64,000 bases of DNA, from contig NZ_JACMTR010000002.1 of NCBI RefSeq assembly GCF_014267175.1, forward strand, positions 2,319,501 to 2,383,500, in the 5' to 3' direction. Source of the stretch: Pseudonocardia sp. C8 (GTDB lineage: Bacteria > Actinomycetota > Actinomycetes > Mycobacteriales > Pseudonocardiaceae). Shown here piece by piece: positions 44,139 to 51,800 of this stretch; position 1 is the first letter of the stretch, and every line of letters starts with the position of its first letter. A program made the position numbers and the translations under genes. The notes under the pieces are model-generated. The model did not search any database and had not been told where the DNA came from. It saw only the letters and a list, made by a program, of their open reading frames with translations.

Positions 44139-44897
44139 ATGTCCGGAATATCGGACCGCTCGATCATCGTCACCGGCGGCGCCAGCGGGATCGGTGAGGC
44201 CGCGGCGCGGCTGTTCGCCGCGAACGGCGCCCGGGTCACCATCGCGGACGTCAGCACCGGCGCGGGTGAGGAGCTCGCCCGCGAGCTCACCGGGAAGGGC
44301 CTGACGGCCCAGTTCGTGACGGCGGACGTCACCGACGAGGAGCAGGTCGCGGCCATGGTCGCGGCCGCGGAGGAGGCCTACGGCCGGCTCGACGGTGCCT
44401 TCAACAACGCCGGCGTGCCGAACCACGGCAAGGACCTCGCGGACCTGACCCGGGCCGAGTTCGACCGGGTCTTCGCGATCAACGTGACCGGGCCGTTCCT
44501 GTGCATGAAGCACGAGATCCCGGCCCTGCTGCGGGCCGGCGGCGGCTCGATCGTCAACACGGCCTCGGTGGGCTCGTTCATCTACATCCCGAAGGCCGCC
44601 GAGTACACCGCGTCCAAGCACGCGCTGGCCGGGCTCACGAAGGCCGCGGCCGCCGAGTACGGCGAACACGGCATCCGGGTCAACGCGATCGGCCCGTCCA
44701 CGTCGAAGACGCCGATGTACATGGAGTACCTCAAGCTGAACCCGGCGTACGAGGAGACCGTCGCGGCGACGCACGCGTTGCGGCGGGGCAGCGAGCCGGT
44801 CGAGCAGGCCGAGGCCGCGATGTGGCTGCTGTCCGACGCGGCCTCCTACGTCACGGGGGTGACCCTGGCCGTCGACGGCGGCTACACCCTCTACTGA
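44139..44897 (+). CDS. short-chain dehydrogenase/reductase
   Basis: A 252-residue classical SDR: TGGASGIGEA (cofactor), IADVST (Asp, NAD-type), NNAGVPNHG, NTASVGSF (Ser), YTASKHALAG (Tyr, Lys) and GVTLAVDGGYTLY at the end. AGGGAGAAGCCC precedes the ATG. It lies in a unit with the NTF2-like gene and converges with the racemase-like gene 19 bases away. Likely oxidises a secondary alcohol or a 3-hydroxyacyl intermediate. Confidence 0.92.
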   Translation: MSGISDRSIIVTGGASGIGEAAARLFAANGARVTIADVSTGAGEELARELTGKGLTAQFVTADVTDEEQVAAMVAAAEEAYGRLDGAFNNAGVPNHGKDLADLTRAEFDRVFAINVTGPFLCMKHEIPALLRAGGGSIVNTASVGSFIYIPKAAEYTASKHALAGLTKAAAAEYGEHGIRVNAIGPSTSKTPMYMEYLKLNPAYEETVAATHALRRGSEPVEQAEAAMWLLSDAASYVTGVTLAVDGGYTLY

Positions 44898-44916
44898 CCG
44901 TGCGGCCCGCGGCCGG

Positions 44917-46002
44917 TCACGCCGGGGCCGGGCCGACCCCCCAGCGCTGCAGCGCCTCCTCGATCGTCGAGGCGTCCCGGGTGGCGTGGGGGGTCCGGCT
45001 CAGCCGCGGAGCGGGGGCCGGCTGCGGGCCGTCCACCGCGTCGAGCAGGGTGCCGCGCTCGCGCAGGTGCGGGTCCTCGACGGCCTCCGCCATGGACAGC
45101 ACGGGCGTGACACAGGCGTCGAGACGGTCGAAGATCTCCGTCCACTCGGCCCGGGTCCGCTCGGCGAACCGGTCGGCGATCCGCTGCTTCACCTCCGGCC
45201 ACCGGTCGCGGTCCCACTGGTCGGGCAGCGTGGCCGGATCGATGCCGAGACCCTCGAGCAGCCGGGACCAGAACTGGGGTTCGATGCTGCCGACCGCCAT
45301 GTACTGCCCGTCCGCGGTGGTGTAGACGTCGTAGAACGGCGCCCCGGTGTCGAGCTCGTTGCGGCCGGGTTCGCCCGGCCACCGGCCCTGGGCCTGCCGG
45401 CTCCAGATGCCGGTCATCAAGAGGCTGACCCCGTCGACCATCGCGGCGTCGACGACCTGGCCCCGGCCGGACCGCTCCCGGTCGTGCAGCGCCGTGAGGA
45501 TGCCGAAGGCGAGCAGCAGGCCGCCCCCGCCGTAGTCGGCGACGACGTTCAGCGGCGGGACCGGGCGCTCGCCGTGGCGGGCGAAGGACCGGAGCGCACC
45601 GGTGAGCGAGAGGTAGTTGATGTCGTGCCCGGCTTCCCACGCACGCGGGCCGTCCTGCCCCCAGCCGGTCATCCGTCCGTAGACCAGCCGCTCGTTGGCC
45701 GCCAGGCACGGCTCCGGCCCCAGCCCGAGTTTCTCCATGACCCCGGGGCGGAAGCCCTCGATGAGCACGTCGGCCCGTTCGATCAGCTCCTTCGCGCGGT
45801 CGAGGTCGTCGGTGGACTTCAGGTCGAGGTTCAGCAATGGGCGGCCGCGGGTAAGCGCGCCGCCGTCGACCGGTGGGCGGGGCCGATCCACCCGGATGAC
45901 GTCGGCACCCGCGTCGGCCAGCAGCATCGCCGCGAAGGGCCCCGGCCCCAGGCCGACGAACTCGACCACCCTGGTGCCGCTCAGCGGGCCTGACCGATCC
46001 AT
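44917..46002 (-). CDS. alpha-methylacyl-CoA racemase-like protein, second copy
   Basis: A 361-residue CaiB/BaiF protein of the racemase branch: VYGRMTGWGQDGPRAWEAGH then DINYLSLTG (catalytic His) and LNVVADYGGGGLLL (catalytic Asp; usual GDFGGG reads ADYGGG), then VVDAAMVDGVSLL. It is diverged from the copy at 8906. The ATG at 46002 is preceded by only a weak GAGTGTGAG. An ATATAT element lies 170 bases upstream. A second racemase in one region suggests two methyl-branched substrates or two branch points. Confidence 0.88.
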   Translation of the reverse strand: MDRSGPLSGTRVVEFVGLGPGPFAAMLLADAGADVIRVDRPRPPVDGGALTRGRPLLNLDLKSTDDLDRAKELIERADVLIEGFRPGVMEKLGLGPEPCLAANERLVYGRMTGWGQDGPRAWEAGHDINYLSLTGALRSFARHGERPVPPLNVVADYGGGGLLLAFGILTALHDRERSGRGQVVDAAMVDGVSLLMTGIWSRQAQGRWPGEPGRNELDTGAPFYDVYTTADGQYMAVGSIEPQFWSRLLEGLGIDPATLPDQWDRDRWPEVKQRIADRFAERTRAEWTEIFDRLDACVTPVLSMAEAVEDPHLRERGTLLDAVDGPQPAPAPRLSRTPHATRDASTIEEALQRWGVGPAPA

Positions 46003-46174
46003 CTCACACTCCGTCCGACGGGCACCTGCGCCCGAGATCCGAGAACGTCGACCGCGTCGATCGACTGCTGTCACACGCCGCCCCGTGCGTCGTCGCGCGG
46101 CCACGCTCCGGGGCGTCGGGCGATGCGCCTCTCCGGTGGACGGTCGCCCGACCACCGGGTTCGCACCTCGGCAG

Positions 46175-46185
46175 TATAATATATT
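46175..46185 (-). promoter_or_regulatory. ATATAT element (TATAATATATT) upstream of the racemase-like gene
   Basis: The most AT-rich copy of the recurring element, between two minus-strand genes; it also lies 15 bases beyond the end of the AraC gene at 46200. Reading the minus strand, AATATATTATAC contains good -10-like hexamers for the racemase gene, which would have a ~165-base leader. Confidence 0.5.
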
Positions 46186-46199
46186 CCGTTTCCGCGCGG

Positions 46200-47183
46200 T
46201 CAGCTCCTGCGCGCGGTCGCCGACGGGAGCTCGCCGAAGCGGTCGCGGTACCAGGTGGCGAACCGTCCGGGGTGGAAGAAGCCCCAGCGCGCCGCGACCT
46301 CGCTGACCGGCCGGCCGGTGCCCGAACCGAGCTCGAGGTGGACCCGGTCGAGCCGGGCCGTGCGCACGTACGCGGTGGGGGACATGCCCGCCACCTCCCG
46401 GAATCCCGCCTGCAGGGCCCGGACGCCGATCCCGGCGACGGCGGCGAGGTCGGCGGTGCTCAGCTGGAGGTCGGGGTGCATGTCGACGTGGTCCATGGCC
46501 TCCCGGACCCGGGAGCGCGTGGTGTGCGCCGGACGGCCGTGCAGCGCCGGGGAGATCCGGCTGGGCACGGTCATCAGGAGCTGGGTCATCAGCGCGGACT
46601 CCATCTCCTGCCGCGCCGCCGGCATCGTGGCCAGCCCGCCGGGACGTTCGAGCTCGGCGTAGAGGAACCCGGCGGTGGCGAGCAGCGCCCGGCCGGGGCC
46701 ACCGGCCAGGTCGAAGGTCAGGGCGGGGTCGAGGCCGCCGTCGAGCGGATGGCCGGCCAGCCGCGCCGCGTGCGCCTCGAGCAGTTCCTTCGGCAGCTTC
46801 ACCACGTACTGGGTGGCGTCGGGGCTCCACCGCACGGTCAGGGGCGCGTCCGGCCGGAAGAGGACTCCGGTCTCGCAGGCTGCCACCGTCGAGCGGATCC
46901 CGCGCTGACCGGCCGTGCTCCAGCCGGTCACCGGCAGGTTGACGTGGTAGCACAGCCGCATCGGGGGTCCGTCGATCACCACGTCGGCGCCGTACCGGAG
47001 CCGGCCCAGGGTCACACGGCCGGACGGCGCGAGATCGAGGCGGAAGTCCAGCGATCGACCGTCGCGCATCCGCATCTCGTGCCGCGCGAAGGTCCTGCTG
47101 ATCTCTTCGCGGGCGGCGTCCGGATCGGTGGTCCGGATGGCCACGGAGTGCCCGGATGCCGGCTCCTGTCCGTGTCGTCCCAT
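46200..47183 (-). CDS. AraC-family transcriptional regulator, paralog 2
   Basis: A 327-residue regulator built like the product of 42611: binding domain with MRLCYHVNLPVTGWSTAGQR and QYVVKLPKELLEAHAARL, and C-terminal helix-turn-helix pair (LSTADLAAVAGIGVRALQAG, MSPTAYVRTARLDRVHLEL). AGGTGGGGAC lies just before ATG 47183, so I prefer it to the ATG at 47201. Divergent from the zinc-ribbon/HyuA/HyuB set at 47379, with an ATATAT element between, and so probably its regulator. The racemase-like gene follows downstream on the same strand. Confidence 0.9.
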   Translation of the reverse strand: MGRHGQEPASGHSVAIRTTDPDAAREEISRTFARHEMRMRDGRSLDFRLDLAPSGRVTLGRLRYGADVVIDGPPMRLCYHVNLPVTGWSTAGQRGIRSTVAACETGVLFRPDAPLTVRWSPDATQYVVKLPKELLEAHAARLAGHPLDGGLDPALTFDLAGGPGRALLATAGFLYAELERPGGLATMPAARQEMESALMTQLLMTVPSRISPALHGRPAHTTRSRVREAMDHVDMHPDLQLSTADLAAVAGIGVRALQAGFREVAGMSPTAYVRTARLDRVHLELGSGTGRPVSEVAARWGFFHPGRFATWYRDRFGELPSATARRS

Positions 47184-47224
47184 GTCCCCACCTGTCGTCA
47201 TCGATCGCTCAAGACATTATGCGC

Positions 47225-47232
47225 CATATATT
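47225..47232. promoter_or_regulatory. ATATAT element (CATATATTCTTG) between AraC gene 2 and the second HyuA/HyuB set
   Basis: AT-rich element 42 bases before the AraC start and 147 before the zinc-ribbon gene start; ACATTATG lies beside it. It can serve either divergent unit. Confidence 0.5.
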
Positions 47233-47378
47233 CTTGCCGCTCCAGCCCTGGGATCTGCGGTTTGCGTACGGCCTCGTGCGTTCGCGGGCTGTCCGTCGGT
47301 GTGCTGCGGCCCTACCGTCCCGCTCCAGTGGCGTGCAGGCGTCTTCCTCGCAGGGACCGACAGTGGAGTCGTACCGAC

Positions 47379-47624
47379 ATGAGCAGTGACACGCGCAGCG
47401 ACACCCGGGACGGCACGGACCCGGCCGACCGGCCGCTGTTCCTCGAACGCGAACCCGTCGACGGCAGCTGCCCCCGGTGCGGGGCGGCGGACCTGCGCCG
47501 CTACCCGGTGAACTCCGAGGGCGGCTGGTTCGACGTCGTCAAGTGCCAGGCCTGCCTGCACTCGGTCAGGCGCGAACCCGGACCACGCCTCGGGCCGATC
47601 CAGCTCCTCTCCGACCTGCTGTGA
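47379..47624 (+). CDS. small zinc-ribbon protein, candidate third subunit of the HyuA/HyuB enzyme (copy 2)
   Basis: An 81-residue protein with C-x2-C-x21-C-x2-C (CPRC and CQAC), identical in spacing to the protein encoded at 35217 and sharing RYPV and VVKCQ. Its N-terminus is acidic and Asp/Arg-rich. In this locus it precedes HyuA, whereas in copy 1 it follows HyuB, so the association has survived a change in gene order. Its stop codon overlaps a possible GTG start of HyuA. Same proposed role: small zinc subunit of an ATP-dependent carboxylase (inference). Confidence 0.8.
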   Translation: MSSDTRSDTRDGTDPADRPLFLEREPVDGSCPRCGAADLRRYPVNSEGGWFDVVKCQACLHSVRREPGPRLGPIQLLSDLL

Positions 47625-47638
47625 CGAAGGGATCGACG

Positions 47639-49690
47639 ATGATCGCAGTCGACGTGGGCGGCACCTTCACCGACGTGGTCGCGCTCCGGGACGGAGCCAT
47701 CCGGACGACCAAGGTGTCCACCGACTACACCGACGTGACCCAGGCCGTGCTCGACGGCGCCCGGACCCTCGGGGTCGAGGACGCCCGGGTGTTCAACCAC
47801 GCCAGCACGCACGGGCTCAACGCGGTGATCACCCGCAACCTGCCGAAGATCGGGTTCCTGGCGACCGAGGGCCACCGGGACATCCTCGACATGGGGCGGG
47901 TGTGGCGGCCCGCGAGCGCGATCCTCGATCCGCGCTGGCGACGCAGCTTCGGTGATGCCGCGCGGCCGCTGGTGCCCCGCTACCTGCGTCGCGGGATCCG
48001 CGAGCGGATCACCGCCGACGGCCGGATCCTGTTCGGTCTGGACGAGGAGCAGGCCCGCGAGGAGCTGGAGGTGCTGCGCACCTGTGGCGTCACCGGCGTG
48101 GCCATCTGCCTGATCAACGCCTACCTGAACCCCGCGCACGAACGCCGGCTGCGCGAGCTCGTGCACGACGTGCTGGGCGACGTGCCGTGCTCCATCTCGT
48201 CCGACGTCTCCCCGCTGGCGAAGGAGTACACCCGCGCGTCGACCACGGTCGTCGACGCGCTGATGAAGCTGATCTACTCCGACTACACGGCGACCCTGGA
48301 AAAGGGGCTCGGCGAGCTCGGCTTCACCGGCCGGCTCAACTTCGCCGACTGCGCCGCCACCCTGGTGCCCGCCGAGCGCGCCATGGAGCAACCTTTCCGG
48401 ATCGTGTTCTCCGGCCCGGCCGCGGGCACGGTCGCGAGCGCCCACTTCGGATCGCTGATCGGCGAGTCCCACCTGCTGTGTGCCGATGTCGGCGGCACGT
48501 CCTGTGACATCAGCGTCGTCACCGGCGGCACGCCCTTCGTCGACACGACCTTCGAACTGGAGCACGACCTCGTCGTCAACGCGTTGGCCAACGAGGTCAC
48601 CGCGATCGGCGCCGGCGGCGGCAGCCTGGTGTCGATCGGCCAGACCGGCGAGATCCAGGTCGGACCCGGCAGCGCCGGCTCGAACCCGGGCCCGGCCTGC
48701 TACGGCCGGGGCGGCAGCCGGCCGACGACCACCGACACCTGCGTCCTGATCGGGATCCTCGACCCGCAGCGGTTCGCGGGCGGATCGGTGAACCTCGACG
48801 CCGGCCTCGCGCGTGCCGCGTTCGAGAGCCTGGACTCGGAGTTCACGTTCGCCCAGCGGGTGCGGTACGCCTACGAGATGGCGGTGCACACCATCGCCGA
48901 GGGCATCTTCAACGTGGCGATCAAGAACGGCGTCGACCCGCGTGACTTCACGCTGATGGCCTACGGGTCGGCCGGGCCGATGCTGCTGCCCGCGGCGATG
49001 GACGCGGTGCACTGCAAGCAGGTCGTCGTGCCCCCGAACCCGGGGCTGTTCTCGGCCCTCGGTCTGCTGTCGGCCGACCAGGTGTTCACCGCCAACCGCA
49101 GCGTCTACACGACCCTCGGCCCCGAGGTGGCCGACCGCATCGACGCGGTGTTCACCGAGATGGAGGAGCAGCTGCGCGAGCGGCTCGACCCGAACGCGCA
49201 GGTGACGCTGGAGCGCAGCTTCGACGGTCACCTGGCCGGGCAGAGCTGGGAGACACCGTTCGTTCCGGTGCCCGACGGCACCATCGACGCCGACGCGATC
49301 GCGGCCATGACCGCCGCGTTCCACGACACGTACCAGGAGCGCTCGGGCAACCGCTTCGAGTACCTGCCGGTGGAGGGCGTGACGTTCCGCGTGCGCGCCG
49401 TGCTCGACACCGAGAAGGTCACCTTCCCCGAGCTGCCCGAACGCGGGCCCGACGAGCCACTCGCTCCGGCTCGGACGGTCACCCTGCGCTACTTCGGCGA
49501 GCTCGGCGGCGACGACGAGGACGCCGGGCAGGAGGTGCCGGCCTACGACCGCACCGCGCTGCGGGCGGGCGACGTGATCGCCGGCCCGGCGATCGTCGAC
49601 GAGGGACTGTCGACCACCCACATCGCAGCCGCGCAACGGCTCACCGTCGGCCGGTACGGCGAGCTGGTCATCCGGAGGAAGGCAGCATGA
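47639..49690 (+). CDS. HyuA-family ATPase subunit of an ATP-dependent carboxylase/hydrolase (copy 2)
   Basis: A 683-residue hydantoinase A/oxoprolinase family protein with nucleotide motifs AVDVGGTFTDVVAL near the N-terminus and ADVGGTSCDISVVTGG near residue 282, and core GAGGGSLVSIGQTGEIQVGP. It is clearly diverged from copy 1 (31205). ATG 47639 has GAAGGGA eight bases upstream; a GTG at 47621 overlapping the previous stop would add six residues. It overlaps HyuB by ATGA. The product should activate a carbonyl or carboxyl substrate with ATP for HyuB; the exact substrate cannot be read from sequence. Confidence 0.88.
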   Translation: MIAVDVGGTFTDVVALRDGAIRTTKVSTDYTDVTQAVLDGARTLGVEDARVFNHASTHGLNAVITRNLPKIGFLATEGHRDILDMGRVWRPASAILDPRWRRSFGDAARPLVPRYLRRGIRERITADGRILFGLDEEQAREELEVLRTCGVTGVAICLINAYLNPAHERRLRELVHDVLGDVPCSISSDVSPLAKEYTRASTTVVDALMKLIYSDYTATLEKGLGELGFTGRLNFADCAATLVPAERAMEQPFRIVFSGPAAGTVASAHFGSLIGESHLLCADVGGTSCDISVVTGGTPFVDTTFELEHDLVVNALANEVTAIGAGGGSLVSIGQTGEIQVGPGSAGSNPGPACYGRGGSRPTTTDTCVLIGILDPQRFAGGSVNLDAGLARAAFESLDSEFTFAQRVRYAYEMAVHTIAEGIFNVAIKNGVDPRDFTLMAYGSAGPMLLPAAMDAVHCKQVVVPPNPGLFSALGLLSADQVFTANRSVYTTLGPEVADRIDAVFTEMEEQLRERLDPNAQVTLERSFDGHLAGQSWETPFVPVPDGTIDADAIAAMTAAFHDTYQERSGNRFEYLPVEGVTFRVRAVLDTEKVTFPELPERGPDEPLAPARTVTLRYFGELGGDDEDAGQEVPAYDRTALRAGDVIAGPAIVDEGLSTTHIAAAQRLTVGRYGELVIRRKAA

Positions 49691-51639
49691 GCACCGACAC
49701 CAGCGCGACCCGGATCCGCGACCTGTCCGACGACGATTTCCGCTCGGCCTACGACTGCGACCGGTTCACCGCGTCCGTCGTCGTCAACCGGCTCAAGTAC
49801 GCCGTCGAGCACATGAGCACGGCGTTCCTGCGCGAGGCGTTCTCCCCGATCATCCGGGACTGGTACGACTTCGCGTGCACGATCAGCGGCCCGCCGGAGC
49901 AGGACCACCGGATGGCCGTGGTGAGCAACAGCCTCACCGTGTTCCTCGGGACGATGGCCGATGCCTGCCGGATCGCGGTCGAGGAGTTCGGCGCGGACAA
50001 CCTGTCCCCGGGTGACGTGCTGATCTGCAACGACCCCTACCGCGGCGGGCGGCACGTCAACGACGTCCTGTTCGTGCGTCCCGTGTTCGTCGACGGCCGG
50101 ATCGTGTCGTTCGTGAACATGTGCGCCCACCAGCTCGACATGGGTGGGACGGTGCCCGGGGGCTTCTCCGCGACCAAGCGATCCGTCTACGAGAACGGTC
50201 TCGTCATCCCGCCGATGCTGCTGTGGTCGGGCGACGAGCCGGTGCGCTCCACGTTCAGCCTCGTGTTCGACAACTCCCGGTTCGGCGGCCTGCTGCTGCC
50301 CGACTTCATGAGCACCCTGCACCAGCTCCAGCTCGGCGAGCGGCTGGTCCGGGAGAACATCGAGCGGTACGGTCTGCAGGCCTACCTCGGTGCGCTCGAC
50401 TACTCCTGTGACACCTCGGCCGAGCTGATGCGCGAGGCGATCGCGCGGGTGCCGGACGGCGACTACCGGGGTCACGCCACGATCGACGCGGACGGACTCG
50501 ACGACACGCTCGACTACACCGTGCGGGTCACGCTGCGCAAGCGCGGCCACGAGATCGAGGCGGATCTGTCGGGAACCTCGGCGCAGGCCCGCACCTGCAT
50601 CAACTCCGGGGTGACCGACGCCAAGACCGCACTCGGCGTGGCACTGACGATGTTGCTGGACCCGGAGATCCCCTTCACGTCCGGGACCTGGCGGCACGTC
50701 GACCTCGTCGCCCCGCCGGGCACGGTGGTCACCGCGATGCCGCCCGAGGGTGCCCCGATGATGTTCTGGGAGACCTCCGGAGCGCTGATCGCGGCGATCT
50801 TCCGGGCGCTCAATCCGGTGCTCGGGGAGAACGCGGTGGGCGGTGACTACGGCTCGACCAACACGCACAACGCCAGTGGCGTCCGCGCGGACGGCACCCC
50901 GTGGACGAGCGCGACCCAGTGCGGTGGCGAGCACGGGCCGTGGGGTGCGACGAAGGAGGGCGACGGCGACAGCTACACGGTGCTGTTCAACCTGAACAAC
51001 CTCGACCCGGCAACGGAGACGATCGAGCACGACTCACCCGTGGTCGTGCTGCGCAAGGAGCATGCGACCGACACCGGGGGAGCGGGCGCGCACCGCGGCG
51101 GTGCGGCCAACCTCAAGGACACGCTCTGGCTGACCGATGCCGAGCAGTACCTGTCCCCGTTCCGCACGAAGGACCCGAGCGGGGTCGGGGCGAACGGCGG
51201 CGCGGCCGGACCCAACGGCGCGATGTGGATCTTCCCGCCGCGCGACGGGGAGCTGCCGGACGCGCTGGTGGGCACCGCCGACGACGTCTACACGGCGAGC
51301 ACCCCGGTCGCCGGTGTGCTGGACCCGCGGACGAAGGCGCTGGACGCGGAGAACGGTGTCTACCACTACTTCGCCAGCGAGAAGTGCTGGCGCACCACTG
51401 CCGGCTCGGTCCTGCGCTGCCTCACCAACGGTGGCGGCGGCTGGGGGGACCCGTTCGAGCGGGACGTGCAGAAGGTGCTCGCCGACGTGCGCGACGAGTA
51501 CGTGAGCGTCGAGGGCGCGGCCCGCGACTACGGGGTCGTCGTGCTCGGCGACCCGCACCGTGACCCGGAGGGGCTGCGGTTCGACGAGGAGGCCACCGCG
51601 CGACTCCGGGCACGGCCTCGCGGCGGAACACCGTCCTGA
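49687..51639 (+). CDS. HyuB-family subunit of an ATP-dependent carboxylase/hydrolase (copy 2)
   Basis: A 650-residue hydantoinase B/oxoprolinase family protein: STAFLREAFSPIIRDWYDF, GDVLICNDPYRGGRHVNDVL, HQLDMGGTVPGGFSATKR and the closing RCLTNGGGGWGDPFERDVQK. It is coupled to HyuA by a four-base ATGA overlap. A strong hairpin follows its stop. It lacks the extra length of the acetone carboxylase alpha subunit. Compared with copy 1 it carries a different substrate-side region, so the two complexes probably handle different carbonyl substrates (inference). Confidence 0.88.
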   Translation: MSTDTSATRIRDLSDDDFRSAYDCDRFTASVVVNRLKYAVEHMSTAFLREAFSPIIRDWYDFACTISGPPEQDHRMAVVSNSLTVFLGTMADACRIAVEEFGADNLSPGDVLICNDPYRGGRHVNDVLFVRPVFVDGRIVSFVNMCAHQLDMGGTVPGGFSATKRSVYENGLVIPPMLLWSGDEPVRSTFSLVFDNSRFGGLLLPDFMSTLHQLQLGERLVRENIERYGLQAYLGALDYSCDTSAELMREAIARVPDGDYRGHATIDADGLDDTLDYTVRVTLRKRGHEIEADLSGTSAQARTCINSGVTDAKTALGVALTMLLDPEIPFTSGTWRHVDLVAPPGTVVTAMPPEGAPMMFWETSGALIAAIFRALNPVLGENAVGGDYGSTNTHNASGVRADGTPWTSATQCGGEHGPWGATKEGDGDSYTVLFNLNNLDPATETIEHDSPVVVLRKEHATDTGGAGAHRGGAANLKDTLWLTDAEQYLSPFRTKDPSGVGANGGAAGPNGAMWIFPPRDGELPDALVGTADDVYTASTPVAGVLDPRTKALDAENGVYHYFASEKCWRTTAGSVLRCLTNGGGGWGDPFERDVQKVLADVRDEYVSVEGAARDYGVVVLGDPHRDPEGLRFDEEATARLRARPRGGTPS

Positions 51640-51651
51640 CCCGCTCCCCGG

Positions 51652-51690
51652 CCGGTCACCGGTTCGACGCGCGGCCGAACCGGTGACCGG
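51652..51690 (+). terminator. 15-bp perfect hairpin after HyuB copy 2
   Basis: CCGGTCACCGGTTCG pairs exactly with CGAACCGGTGACCGG across a nine-base loop, 12 bases after the stop codon. No T run. It separates the HyuA/HyuB unit from the aldehyde dehydrogenase unit, which has its own ATATAT element. Confidence 0.65.
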
Positions 51691-51748
51691 GCAGCGCCGT
51701 CGGCCCGGATCGCACCGACGGACCGACGGCTGGCCGACGGCTTGATCT

Positions 51749-51761
51749 GATATATGATATG
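51749..51761 (+). promoter_or_regulatory. ATATAT element (GATATATGATATG) upstream of aldehyde dehydrogenase
   Basis: AT-rich element 39 bases before GTG 51801, with transcription likely starting near 51765. Flank ATATATGAT is shared with the copies at 41192 and 42550. Confidence 0.5.
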
Positions 51762-51800
51762 AAGAAACAGCAGAGTGCTGTGACGGGGAGGACCACAACG

